Positions 1 through 6,400 of a DNA stretch of 16,614 nucleotides are shown one piece after another (positions within the stretch are counted from its first letter, which is position 1; each line of letters opens with the position of its first letter). A program made the position numbers and the translations under genes. The notes below the pieces were generated by a model. The model saw only the letters and a list, made by a program, of their open reading frames with translations, ran no database searches and was not told where the DNA came from. The DNA comes from an uncultured Collinsella sp. (GTDB taxonomy: Bacteria; Actinomycetota; Coriobacteriia; Coriobacteriales; Coriobacteriaceae): contig CABUWD010000035.1 of assembly GCA_902495155.1 (NCBI GenBank), forward strand, positions 1 through 16,614. The letters run 5' to 3'.

Positions 1-1121
1 ACCGTCGCCTGGGTGGGGATACCGACTTTGCCGCCGTGTGCGACACGCTGCATGCCCACGGCATCCGCGTGGTGCTCGACGCCGTCTTCAACCACGTCGG
101 TCGTGGCTTTTGGGCCTTCCGCGATGTGCAAGAGCATAAGTGGGACTCGCCCTACAAGGATTGGTTTCACATTAGCTTTGACGGCGACTCGTGCTACGGC
201 GACGGCTTTTGGTACGAGGGCTGGGAAGGCCATTTTGAGCTCGTGAAGCTCTACCTACAAAACCCCGCTGAGGTCGATTACCTGCTCGAGTCTGTGCGCC
301 GTTGGGCCGACGTCTTTGGTGTCGACGGCCTGCGCCTGGACGTTGCCTATATGCTCGACCGCGACTTTATGCGCCGCCTACACTCCTTTGCCCGTGAGCT
401 CAAGCCCGACTTCGTGCTGATCGGCGAGACGCTCCACGGCGACTACAACCAGATCGTCAACGACGAGATGCTCGACTCCTGCACCAACTACGAGTGCTAC
501 AAGGGCCTGTACTCCAGCTTTAACTCGGTCAACATGTTCGAGATCGCCCATTCGCTGCATCGCCAGTTTGGCGGCGATCCGTGGTGCATCTACCGCGGCA
601 AACATCTGCTGTCGTTTGTCGACAACCACGATGTGCCGCGCCTGGCGAGCATCCTCACCGACAAGTCCTGTCTGCGTCCCGCCTACGGCATGCTCTTTGG
701 CATGCCAGGCATCCCGTGCGTCTACTATGGCAGCGAGTGGGGAATTGCTGGCGAAAAGGGCGGCCCCGATGGCGACTGGGCGCTGCGCCCTGCGCTCGAT
801 GAGCCTGCGCCCAACGAGCTGACGGCCTTCATCGAGCAGCTTGCGCACCTACGCTCGGCAAACGACGCGGCGGCCCGTGCCCTCAACTACGGTGCCTATC
901 GCAACGTGGTGATCCAGAACAAGCAGCTGCTGTTCGAGCGTGCCTGCGACGACGCGACGGTGCTCGTGGCGGTCAATGCCGTGAACGAGCCCTATACCTT
1001 TGGAGCCGGCGAACTCAACGGCTCCTTCGTCGACCTGCTTGCCGACGATGCGCCCACGGTCGAGCTGACAGGCTCCCTTGAACTTGCGCCCTATGAGGTG
1101 CGTTATCTGCTGAGGGCCTAA
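1..1121 (+). CDS. GH13 alpha-amylase family glycosidase, 5' end outside the window
   Basis: The reading frame is open from base 3, so the start lies upstream and only the C-terminal ~372 residues are visible. The four conserved GH13 regions occur in order: DAVFNH (78-95), GLRLDVA with the nucleophile Asp at 339-341, IGETLHG with the acid/base Glu at 426-428, and FVDNHD with the third catalytic Asp at 630-632. The triad is intact, so the enzyme should be active on alpha-1,4 glucans or maltodextrins. No C-terminal anchor or carbohydrate-binding module follows the barrel; the protein ends in a short beta-type C-domain. The ETLHGDY and NYECYKGLYSS stretches resemble the cytoplasmic neopullulanase/maltodextrin-hydrolase type enzymes of gut bacteria, but the exact substrate cannot be read from the sequence. 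It probably shares a transcript with the DNA glycosylase gene 3 nt downstream. Confidence 0.93.
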   Translation, partial: RRLGGDTDFAAVCDTLHAHGIRVVLDAVFNHVGRGFWAFRDVQEHKWDSPYKDWFHISFDGDSCYGDGFWYEGWEGHFELVKLYLQNPAEVDYLLESVRRWADVFGVDGLRLDVAYMLDRDFMRRLHSFARELKPDFVLIGETLHGDYNQIVNDEMLDSCTNYECYKGLYSSFNSVNMFEIAHSLHRQFGGDPWCIYRGKHLLSFVDNHDVPRLASILTDKSCLRPAYGMLFGMPGIPCVYYGSEWGIAGEKGGPDGDWALRPALDEPAPNELTAFIEQLAHLRSANDAAARALNYGAYRNVVIQNKQLLFERACDDATVLVAVNAVNEPYTFGAGELNGSFVDLLADDAPTVELTGSLELAPYEVRYLLRA

Positions 1122-1124
1122 TTC

Positions 1125-1706
1125 ATGACTGCGCCGGACGAGGGCTATCAGCATATTGAGCATGGTATTGAGCATGGGTTTGAGCCCGTGTTTGACGAGC
1201 GCTCGCGCGTTTTGGTGCTGGGGTCGTTTCCCTCGGTGCTCTCGCGTGCCAATGCCTTCTACTATGGCAATCCGCAGAACCGCTTTTGGCGCGTGATGGC
1301 CGCGTGCCTTGGTGCGCCCGTGCCGCCCAACGAGGGAGACTCTTTGGCGAGCGGCGAGCCCGTGACGCTTGACGCCTCGATTGCCGCCAAGCGGGCTATG
1401 CTGCTGAACGGCGGCGTGGCCCTGTGGGACGTGATCGAGAGCTGCGACATTAAGGGCTCGAGCGATGCGAGCATTCGTAACGTTGTGCCGGCACATATCG
1501 AGCGCATTACCGGCGCAGCTCCCATTGAGCAGGTGATATGCAACGGTGGTACAGCTGGCCGGCTCTACAAGCGCTATCTACAAGAGCGCACCGGGCTGCC
1601 GGCCATCGTTCTGCCGTCGACAAGTCCCGCCAATGCGGCGTGGCGTCTGGAACGCCTTGTCGAGCGCTGGAGTGAAGCCGTTGATTGGCAGGCTTTTTCG
1701 ATTTAG
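1125..1706 (+). CDS. DNA-deoxyinosine (hypoxanthine/uracil) glycosylase, UDG family 6
   Basis: A 193-residue base-excision repair enzyme expected to remove hypoxanthine (deaminated adenine) and possibly uracil from DNA. The family signature is complete: LVLGSFPS (residues 30-37) followed by YYGNPQNRFW (46-55), and the second active-site motif LPSTSPAN at residues 163-170. The length is normal for the family. The ATG at 1125 lies 3 nt after the amylase stop and has only a weak GAGG (1112-1115) about 9 nt upstream, so translation is probably coupled to the amylase gene. The N-terminus contains a near-perfect 12-nt tandem duplication (IEHG twice). The stop overlaps the stop of the convergent gene by 4 nt, with no visible terminator between them. 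The family assignment is confident; the preferred substrate is inferred from the family. Confidence 0.9.
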   Translation: MTAPDEGYQHIEHGIEHGFEPVFDERSRVLVLGSFPSVLSRANAFYYGNPQNRFWRVMAACLGAPVPPNEGDSLASGEPVTLDASIAAKRAMLLNGGVALWDVIESCDIKGSSDASIRNVVPAHIERITGAAPIEQVICNGGTAGRLYKRYLQERTGLPAIVLPSTSPANAAWRLERLVERWSEAVDWQAFSI

Positions 1707-2359
1707 CAGTTTGAGTGCTCGGCAAGATGCCTCATAACGGCGTGCCAGATCGGTGTGGGCAGCGCAGACGTGGCGCGCACCATGCCGTCGGTGTCGACGC
1801 CACCCGTTGCGGCGCCACCGAGCTTCTGCGCGTGTTCGACGGAACACCCCATGCGAACGGCGCCCACGAGCTTGTCCATCGCTTCCGAAAACGGTCGCCG
1901 CAAGAGGCCCATGCGCGGGGAGCGACGAAGCGCTGCGATGCCGCTGCCGGCGCAGATGGCAACGCCGCCACACCACAATTGGTCATGGCGCTCACATGCC
2001 TTGTGCAGGCGAACGGCGGTCCCACGCGCCTGCTCAGTGCTCTCTTGTGCGGCTCGAATCGCGGCATAGACGCGCGTTCCCGTACCGCCAAAGCGCTCAA
2101 GCGCCTGCTCGATGGCTGTCAACGTCTCATCGTCAGCCACATCTTCAATGGCCAGCACGATGCCATCGGCAACGCTGCCGGCGTCATTTGCCTTCAAGTC
2201 GACCGGGCGGGGGAGTGCGGTGCCGGAAAGCTGTGCATAGGCGGCGATGGCATCCTGCAGGTCCCAGAGCAAAAACTCAAGATCGGCACTATTGGGAATG
2301 CTGATATACGCAATGGTTTGCAGCGTTTTTGGTACATCGCTGCGCGCGGTCGGCTCCAT
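1703..2359 (-). CDS. Hypothetical protein with flavodoxin/FMN-reductase-like fold
   Basis: The 218-residue gene runs leftwards from ATG 2359-2357 with a strong AAGGAGG (2364-2370) 4 nt upstream, so the start is well supported. I cannot name it. The order of predicted elements fits an alternating beta/alpha Rossmann-like protein: strand TIAYIS, helix, strand DGIVLAIEDV (about residues 65-74), helix, strand TRVYAAI, then LWCGGVAI with a Gly-rich turn and a helix FSEAMDKLV. The W-GG-x-A-I plus P-M and S-x-A-x-D-x-L pattern near the C-terminus resembles NAD(P)H-dependent FMN reductase/flavodoxin-family proteins of anaerobes. The usual N-terminal FMN phosphate loop is not evident (PNSADLE in its place), so cofactor binding is uncertain. 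No signal peptide or membrane segment is seen. The gene converges on the DNA glycosylase gene and diverges from the aminotransferase gene. Confidence 0.75.
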   Translation of the reverse strand: MEPTARSDVPKTLQTIAYISIPNSADLEFLLWDLQDAIAAYAQLSGTALPRPVDLKANDAGSVADGIVLAIEDVADDETLTAIEQALERFGGTGTRVYAAIRAAQESTEQARGTAVRLHKACERHDQLWCGGVAICAGSGIAALRRSPRMGLLRRPFSEAMDKLVGAVRMGCSVEHAQKLGGAATGGVDTDGMVRATSALPTPIWHAVMRHLAEHSNC

Positions 2360-2452
2360 GCTGCCTCCTTTCCGGCTCGTTTCCGTTTAGGTTACACCGT
2401 CTGGTGGCGCCCCGCCGCGCTATCCTAGTGCAACCCTTACGAAAGGAACGCC

Positions 2453-3589
2453 ATGCGTCTGCCCATGAATACCTCGCTTGCCATGCTCAAGCCCTCCGGT
2501 ATCCGCCGGATTAACGCGCTCGCCGCCCAGCACCCGGGGTGCATCGCGCTTGCGCTTGGCGAGCCCGATTTTCCCACGCCCGATGTGATTAGCGCCGAGG
2601 TGACCGCCGCACTGGACCGCGGTGACACGCACTATCCGCCCAACAACGGGCTCCCCGCCCTGCGTGAGGCGTTATCTGCCTACATGGGGGACGCGGGCCT
2701 TACGTTTTCCGCCGATGAGGTCATCCTGACCGACGGTGCGACCGAGGCACTGTCGGCAACATTCATGGCTATGATCAACCCCGGCGACGAGGTCATCATC
2801 CCCACGCCTGCCTTTGGCCTGTACGAGAGCATCGTCGTGGCCAACCACGCCAAGGCGGTCTTTTTGGATACGGAGCCTGCGCAATTCCAGATTGACGAGG
2901 ACGCACTTCGTGCTTGCGTGACGCCGGCGACCAAGGCCATCGTCATCTGCACGCCCAACAATCCTACGGGTTGCATCCTCAACGCGGCTTCGCTCGACGC
3001 CGTGGCGCGCGTGGCAGAGCAGGCGGGCATCTACGTGGTCTGCGACGACGTATACAACCGCCTGGTTTATGTGGATGGCTACGAGCGCTTTGCCCAGCGT
3101 CACCCGGAGCTGCGTGAACAGACGGTAGTCATCGAGAGCTTCTCCAAGCCCTGGTCCATGACCGGCTGGCGCCTGGGCTGGCTCGCGGCAGCGGCACCCG
3201 TCATCGCCGAGATCGCCAAGGCTCACCAATACTTAGTATCGAGTGCCGTCTCCTTCGAAATGGACGCCGCAGCCCGAGCCCTGACCGTCGACCCAACCCC
3301 CATGCTCAAAGTCTACCGAGCCCGCCGCGAACGCGTACTCGCAGCCTTAGACGCCATGGGCCTCGACGTAGTAGAGCCCGCAGGAGCCTTCTACACTTTC
3401 CCGAGCATCAAAAAGTTCGGCCTAACCAGCGAAGACTTCTGCATCAAAGCCATCAAAGAGGCAAACGTAGCCCTAGTTCCCGGAAACTGCTTCGGCACCG
3501 AAGGCCACGTCCGCCTCAGCTATTGCGTTTCCGATAAAGACCTGGACGAAGGCCTCCGCCGCCTGTCCACCTTCCTTTCAACCTTTTAG
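2453..3589 (+). CDS. Pyridoxal-phosphate aminotransferase, class I/II
   Basis: A 378-residue cytoplasmic fold-type I aminotransferase, probably acting on aspartate or an aromatic/neutral amino acid with 2-oxoglutarate. Visible hallmarks are GEPDFPTP near the N-terminus, CTPNNPTG (166-173, Asn170 contacting PLP), CDDVY (Asp198 to the pyridine nitrogen, Tyr201), SFSKPWSMTGWRLGW with the PLP Schiff-base lysine K232, and the substrate-carboxylate arginine in HVRLSY (R354). ATG 2453 is preceded by GAAAGGAA (2441-2448), a good ribosome binding site; the Met at codon 5 is less likely. Substrate specificity cannot be decided from sequence. The last ~120 codons switch abruptly to A-ending codons, which hints at recombination within the gene. 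No clear intrinsic terminator follows. Confidence 0.94.
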   Translation: MRLPMNTSLAMLKPSGIRRINALAAQHPGCIALALGEPDFPTPDVISAEVTAALDRGDTHYPPNNGLPALREALSAYMGDAGLTFSADEVILTDGATEALSATFMAMINPGDEVIIPTPAFGLYESIVVANHAKAVFLDTEPAQFQIDEDALRACVTPATKAIVICTPNNPTGCILNAASLDAVARVAEQAGIYVVCDDVYNRLVYVDGYERFAQRHPELREQTVVIESFSKPWSMTGWRLGWLAAAAPVIAEIAKAHQYLVSSAVSFEMDAAARALTVDPTPMLKVYRARRERVLAALDAMGLDVVEPAGAFYTFPSIKKFGLTSEDFCIKAIKEANVALVPGNCFGTEGHVRLSYCVSDKDLDEGLRRLSTFLSTF

Positions 3590-3643
3590 CCCTCAGGGAT
3601 GCAACACATCAGCCCACCGACCCAAGCATTATGAGTGGGGCAC
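3590..3643. other. Short spacer after the aminotransferase gene
   Basis: The 54 bases between the aminotransferase stop and the palindromic element contain no gene, no convincing hairpin with a T tract and no clear promoter. I see nothing supportable in it. Confidence 0.5.
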
Positions 3644-3856
3644 GTCGCTCAACGGACACGAGGATTCGCAGCAAAGTTACCGCAGCTCCGGTCCGAGGGG
3701 CCGGGTTGAGATTTTCGTAGATTCCGCACGAGCCGAAGAGCACTTAATGTGCTCTTCGTGCGAGCCAGGACTTGACCGAGCGAAAATCTCAACCCGGCCC
3801 CTCGGACCGGAGCGTATGCAGGGTTTGTGTACGAATCCTCGCGCCCGTTGACCGAC
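3644..3856. repeat. Large nested inverted repeat (palindromic element copy 1)
   Basis: Three sets of arms are nested around one centre. Outermost: 3644-3655 with 3845-3856 (11 of 12 bases pair), then CGAGGATTCG 3659-3668 with 3832-3841 (perfect). Middle: a perfect 33-bp arm, 3685-3717 with 3781-3813. Innermost: a 10-bp hairpin CGAAGAGCAC (3734-3743), loop TTAAT, GTGCTCTTCG (3749-3758). The motifs TTCCGCACG (3722-3730) and AGGAC (3767-3771) flank the inner hairpin and recur at identical spacing in a second copy at the window end. No T tract follows, so it is not an ordinary terminator. It could be a miniature mobile element, a REP-type repeat or a structured RNA gene; the sequence alone does not decide. 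Confidence 0.9.
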
Positions 3857-3876
3857 GCCGGGGTCCCCGCCATAAT
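3848..3876 (+). promoter_or_regulatory. Predicted housekeeping promoter for rplJ-rplL
   Basis: TTGACC (3848-3853) is separated by exactly 17 bp from CATAAT (3871-3876), a near-consensus sigma70/SigA promoter. Transcription would begin near 3883 and run through the L10 leader. The -35 hexamer lies inside the outermost right arm of the palindromic element. Confidence 0.75.
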
Positions 3877-3883
3877 ACTTTCG

Positions 3884-3990
3884 GTTCACGCACGAATCCG
3901 CTGCCAGAGACAGCCGGCGCAAACGGGCCTTACCCGCGAGCTTAATGGGACTTCCCGCCAGCCGAGGTGGTCGAGTAGATATGTCTTCTC
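3884..3990 (+). promoter_or_regulatory. L10 (rplJ) leader RNA, autoregulatory
   Basis: The segment contains the core of the ribosomal protein L10 leader: AGAGACAGC (3906-3914), CTTAAT (3941-3946) and CAGCCGAGGT (3959-3968), with local hairpins CGGG-ccttA-CCCG (3924-3936) and GGG-actt-CCC (3948-3957). In the known leaders of Bacillota and Actinobacteria, the L10(L12)4 complex binds this fold and lowers expression of its own operon. The placement directly upstream of rplJ and of an intrinsic terminator fits attenuation control. The identity rests on remembered consensus features and was not tested with a covariance model. Confidence 0.8.
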
Positions 3991-4027
3991 GCCCCCGTCG
4001 CTCATGCAGCGCGGGGGCTTTCTTTTT
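3991..4027 (+). terminator. Attenuator-type intrinsic terminator in the rplJ leader
   Basis: GCCCCCG (3991-3997) pairs with CGGGGGC (4012-4018), extended inward by CGCT/AGCG with one bulged T, and is followed by TTTCTTTTT. Lying between the L10 leader and the rplJ start, it most likely sets read-through into the operon in response to L10 binding. Confidence 0.85.
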
Positions 4028-4092
4028 GGACATGCCCCCGTCACGTCCTTGTGGCGGACCGTGCCCGGAAAGAATTCGAGGAGGTGTAATTC

Positions 4093-4614
4093 ATGCCCCA
4101 GCAGTACAAAATCGACAAGGTTGCAGAGATCGAGTCCCGTATCGCCGAGAACGCCGGTCTGTTCGTCGTCAACTACAACGGTCTGACGGTTAAGCAGGCT
4201 CAGGAGCTGCGTCATCAGCTTCGCGAGTGCGGCGCCGAGATGAAGGTCTACAAGAACAACCTGGTCAAGATCGCTCTCAAGAACCAGGAGCAGCCCGAGC
4301 TCGACGAGATCCTCGCCGGCCCCGTCGCTTATGTGTTCTACGAGTCCGAGCCGGTCGAGGCCGCTAAGGCCCTTAAGGACTTCTCCGCTCAGTCCAAGGG
4401 CGTCCTTGAGATCAAGGGCGGTATCTCCGACGGCAAGGCCGTTTCCGCTGATGATGTTAAGGCTATCGCCGAGCTGCCCACCAAGGATCAGCTTCTCGGC
4501 CAGATTGCCGGTCTCATCTCCGGTTTCGCTCGCGACATCGCTGTCTGCGTCAACGGCGTTTCCTCTGGTCTCGCTCGTTCGATCCAGCAGGTCTCCGAGC
4601 AGAAGGCAGCCTAG
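4093..4614 (+). CDS. rplJ: 50S ribosomal protein L10
   Basis: At 173 residues it has normal L10 length. It forms the base of the ribosomal stalk: the N-terminal globular domain binds 23S rRNA together with L11, and the C-terminal helix carries L7/L12 dimers. The family pattern is clear from the start: KIDKVAEIESRI, then FVVNYNGLTVKQ, RHQLRECGAEMKVYKNNLVKIAL, and a C-terminal helix rich in small residues (IAGLISGFARDIAVCVNGV). ATG 4093 follows GAGGAGGTG (4078-4086), an excellent ribosome binding site. Its own leader upstream implies feedback by the L10-L12 complex. The gene is followed 102 nt later by rplL. rplK and rplA, the usual upstream partners, are not here. Confidence 0.98.
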   Translation: MPQQYKIDKVAEIESRIAENAGLFVVNYNGLTVKQAQELRHQLRECGAEMKVYKNNLVKIALKNQEQPELDEILAGPVAYVFYESEPVEAAKALKDFSAQSKGVLEIKGGISDGKAVSADDVKAIAELPTKDQLLGQIAGLISGFARDIAVCVNGVSSGLARSIQQVSEQKAA

Positions 4615-4629
4615 TTGCTGTTTTCACCC

Positions 4630-4698
4630 GCGGCGGCAACGCCGCACCCCTGGCGCATTCGCGCTGTGTTTTAACTGATCTCCGTGCATCCGCACGGA
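4630..4698 (+). promoter_or_regulatory. Two hairpins in the rplJ-rplL spacer
   Basis: GCGGCG-gcaa-CGCCGC (4630-4645) and TCCGTGC-atcc-GCACGGA (4681-4698) form stable stems without T tracts. The second ends just 4 nt before the rplL ribosome binding site. They are more likely RNA processing, stability or translation-tuning structures than terminators; rplL is needed in four-fold or greater excess over L10. The function is inference. Confidence 0.5.
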
Positions 4699-4716
4699 AA
4701 CCGAAAGGACTTAGAA

Positions 4717-5094
4717 ATGGCTAAGCTTACCACCGATGAGATCATCGATGCTCTTAAGGAAATGACCCTTCTCGAGGCTTCCGAGCTCGTCAAGGCTATC
4801 GAGGACACCTTCGGCGTTTCCGCCGCTGCTCCTGCCGCTGTTGTCGCCGCTCCCGCTGCTGGCGCTGCTGAGGCCGAGGAGAAGACCGAGTTTGACGTCG
4901 TGCTCGAGGGCTTCGGCGACAACAAGATCCAGGTCATCAAGGCCGTCCGTGAGCTCACCAACCTTGGCCTGAAGGAGGCCAAGGAGGTCGTCGAGGGCGC
5001 TCCCAAGGCTGTTCTCGAGGGTGCCAAGAAGGAGGACGCCGAGGCTGCCAAGGAGAAGCTCGAGGCTGCTGGCGCTGCTGTCACCCTCAAGTAA
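4717..5094 (+). CDS. rplL: 50S ribosomal protein L7/L12
   Basis: The 125-residue stalk protein recruits translation factors and stimulates their GTPase. Residues about 1-32 form the dimerisation domain (MAKLTTDEIIDALKEMTLLE), about 35-52 an Ala/Pro-rich hinge, and about 55-125 the globular C-terminal domain with EFDVVLEGFGDNKIQVIK and GLKEAKEVVEGAPK. Length and layout are standard. ATG 4717 is chosen over an upstream in-frame ATG at 4684 because GAAAGGA (4703-4709) lies 7 nt before it and because MAKLT is the family N-terminus. A strong terminator follows, so rplJ-rplL is transcriptionally closed from galU and rpoB. Confidence 0.98.
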   Translation: MAKLTTDEIIDALKEMTLLEASELVKAIEDTFGVSAAAPAAVVAAPAAGAAEAEEKTEFDVVLEGFGDNKIQVIKAVRELTNLGLKEAKEVVEGAPKAVLEGAKKEDAEAAKEKLEAAGAAVTLK

Positions 5095-5122
5095 TCAGGC
5101 TTTCTCGCCAGATTTCTTTGCA

Positions 5123-5162
5123 GACGGGGTTCGCATTGCGAGCCCCGTCTTTTTTGTTTTTC
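5123..5162 (+). terminator. Intrinsic terminator of rplJ-rplL
   Basis: GACGGGG (5123-5129) pairs with CCCCGTC (5143-5149), extended by TCGC-att-GCGA, followed by TTTTTTGTTTTT. This is a strong Rho-independent terminator that separates the stalk operon from galU. Confidence 0.93.
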
Positions 5163-5233
5163 GGTCCCTCGACATCGGTAGCTCAAACTGCCATGTTCTG
5201 TGATTTGCGTCGTATCGGGCACCCTGCCGTTGG

Positions 5234-5267
5234 GCAATAAAATTGCACCATTCGAGCAATAATTTGC
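5234..5267. repeat. Two operator-like repeats upstream of galU
   Basis: GCAATAAAATTGC (5234-5246) and GCAATAATTTGC (5256-5267) are near-identical and each is close to an inverted repeat. Their starts are 22 bp apart, about two helical turns, so they would face the same side of the DNA. They lie about 20-50 bp upstream of the proposed galU -35 and could be binding sites for a regulator. Confidence 0.45.
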
Positions 5268-5284
5268 GTTGACCTGCTGAAGAA

Positions 5285-5312
5285 TTGTCTCTGCCTTGTA
5301 GCGACATATAGT
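5285..5312 (+). promoter_or_regulatory. Candidate galU promoter
   Basis: TTGTCT (5285-5290), a 16-bp spacer and TATAGT (5307-5312) form a moderate sigma70-like promoter. It is the best pair between the rplL terminator and galU. A TTGACC at 5269-5274 has no good -10 at the right distance. Confidence 0.45.
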
Positions 5313-5348
5313 TCCAGCGGTAAGATGCTTAGGTATCGCAATTTGGTC

Positions 5349-5386
5349 TGCGGCTGTGTGCCGCACGCATGGGGCGCTTTTGCGCC
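5349..5386 (+). promoter_or_regulatory. Two hairpins in the galU leader
   Basis: TGCGGC-tgtgt-GCCGCA (5349-5365) and GGCGC-tttt-GCGCC (5373-5386) lie in tandem just before the AAAGGAT ribosome binding site. They lack a long T tract. They may stabilise the transcript or modulate translation; no known riboswitch core is visible. Confidence 0.45.
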
Positions 5387-5408
5387 TGCGAAAGGATCTT
5401 TGAATAAC

Positions 5409-6317
5409 ATGAAGGCAATCATCCCCGCCGCCGGTCTTGGCACGCGTTTTCTGCCTGGCACCAAGTGCACGCCCAAAGAGATGCTGCCGGTGCTCGACAA
5501 GCCCGTCATTCAGTATGTCGTCGAGGAGGCGCTCGACCCCGAGGAGGTCGACGATGCCATCATCGTTACTTCTCCCGGCAAGCCCGAGCTGCTGAACTAC
5601 TTCCAGCCCGATCGCTCGCTCGAGAACCTGCTGCGCGAGCGCGGCAAGAACGCCTATGCCGATGCCGTCGCCCACGCTGGCGGTATGCCGGTCGACTTCC
5701 GCTATCAGTACGAGCCCAAGGGCCTCGGCCATGCTATTCGCTCTGCTGCCGACGCCGTGGCAGGGGAGAACTTCCTGGTTCTTCTGGGCGACTACGTTGT
5801 GCCTAATCGCGACATCTGCGACAAGATGCTCGCCGTTTCCAAGGAGCACGGTGGAGCTTCGGTTATCGCCGTCGCTGCTTGCTCGCCCGAGGAAGTTAGC
5901 CGCTACGGCGTTATCGCCGGTGAGCGCGTCGGTTCGCTCGAGGGTGCCGAGGACGTTGCCGATGCAGAGCCGGGCGCTGTCTGGCGCATCGGCGGTCTGG
6001 TCGAGAAGCCCGCTCCCGAGGCGGCTCCGTCCAACCTGTACATTGTCGGCCGTTATCTGCTGAGCCCGCTGGTCATGGACCTGCTCGCTGATCAGCAGGC
6101 CGGCAAGGGCGGCGAGATTCAGCTCACCGACGCCATGGCCCGCTCGCTCGATCGCGAGGCTATGTACGCTGTCGTTATCGACCCGCTGTCGGGCTACGAC
6201 ACCGGCACTCCGTCTGGCTGGATGGCAACCAACGCCCTCATGGCCGCAAGCGATCCTCGCTTTGCCGATGCCTTCTGGGACGCCATCGACGAGCGCGGCG
6301 GATTGATGCGCAAGTAA
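5409..6317 (+). CDS. galU: UTP--glucose-1-phosphate uridylyltransferase
   Basis: The 302-residue cytoplasmic enzyme joins UTP and glucose-1-phosphate to UDP-glucose, the donor for envelope polysaccharides, glycolipids and the Leloir pathway. The nucleotide-binding signature AAGLGTRFLPGTK (residues 7-19) with KEMLPVLDKPVIQYVVEEA is complete, as are GLGHAIRSA and LVEKP (Lys200), which contact the sugar phosphate. ATG 5409 gives the family N-terminus MKAIIPAAG; its ribosome binding site AAAGGA (5391-5396) is 12 nt away, a little long. An in-frame TTG at 5400 is less likely. The gene stands alone between two terminators, inside what is normally the contiguous rplJL-rpoBC region. Confidence 0.96.
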   Translation: MKAIIPAAGLGTRFLPGTKCTPKEMLPVLDKPVIQYVVEEALDPEEVDDAIIVTSPGKPELLNYFQPDRSLENLLRERGKNAYADAVAHAGGMPVDFRYQYEPKGLGHAIRSAADAVAGENFLVLLGDYVVPNRDICDKMLAVSKEHGGASVIAVAACSPEEVSRYGVIAGERVGSLEGAEDVADAEPGAVWRIGGLVEKPAPEAAPSNLYIVGRYLLSPLVMDLLADQQAGKGGEIQLTDAMARSLDREAMYAVVIDPLSGYDTGTPSGWMATNALMAASDPRFADAFWDAIDERGGLMRK

Positions 6318-6337
6318 GCCTTCGGACATCGACATTT

Positions 6338-6370
6338 ACGGGCGCGGACCTCGGTTCGCGCCCGTTTTTT
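6338..6370 (+). terminator. Intrinsic terminator of galU
   Basis: ACGGGCGCG (6338-6346) pairs perfectly with CGCGCCCGT (6357-6365) around a 10-nt loop and runs into six Ts. Confidence 0.93.
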
Positions 6371-6400
6371 ATAAGAGCTGCGATTGCCGGCTCTCTGTTC

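Noticed and set aside
1715..2428. A 237-codon plus-strand frame opposite the flavodoxin-like gene
   Set aside because: It has no ribosome binding site, while the minus-strand gene has a strong AAGGAGG and a plausible alpha/beta protein.
3685..3813. The 33-bp inverted repeat as an intrinsic terminator of the aminotransferase gene
   Set aside because: No T tract follows either arm, the loop is 63 nt with its own hairpin, and the core recurs elsewhere, which does not fit a simple terminator.
3644..3856. Possible CRISPR array
   Set aside because: There are no regularly spaced direct repeats or spacers; the structure is a single inverted repeat, and no cas genes are present.
3649..4215. Several open frames across the palindromic element and L10 leader
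   Set aside because: They translate inverted-repeat arms, the leader RNA and a terminator, and have no start signals or recognisable domains.
4684..4716. Upstream in-frame ATG for rplL
   Set aside because: It adds MHPHGNRKDLE, which is a translated hairpin and ribosome binding site; the family N-terminus begins at 4717.
5325..5408. Upstream in-frame ATG for galU
   Set aside because: The added 28 residues translate the leader hairpins; the family begins MKAIIPAAG at 5409.
4671..6335. A 554-codon open frame on the minus strand opposite rplL and galU
   Set aside because: It is a shadow of the codon bias of rplL and galU and spans the rplL terminator and the galU leader.
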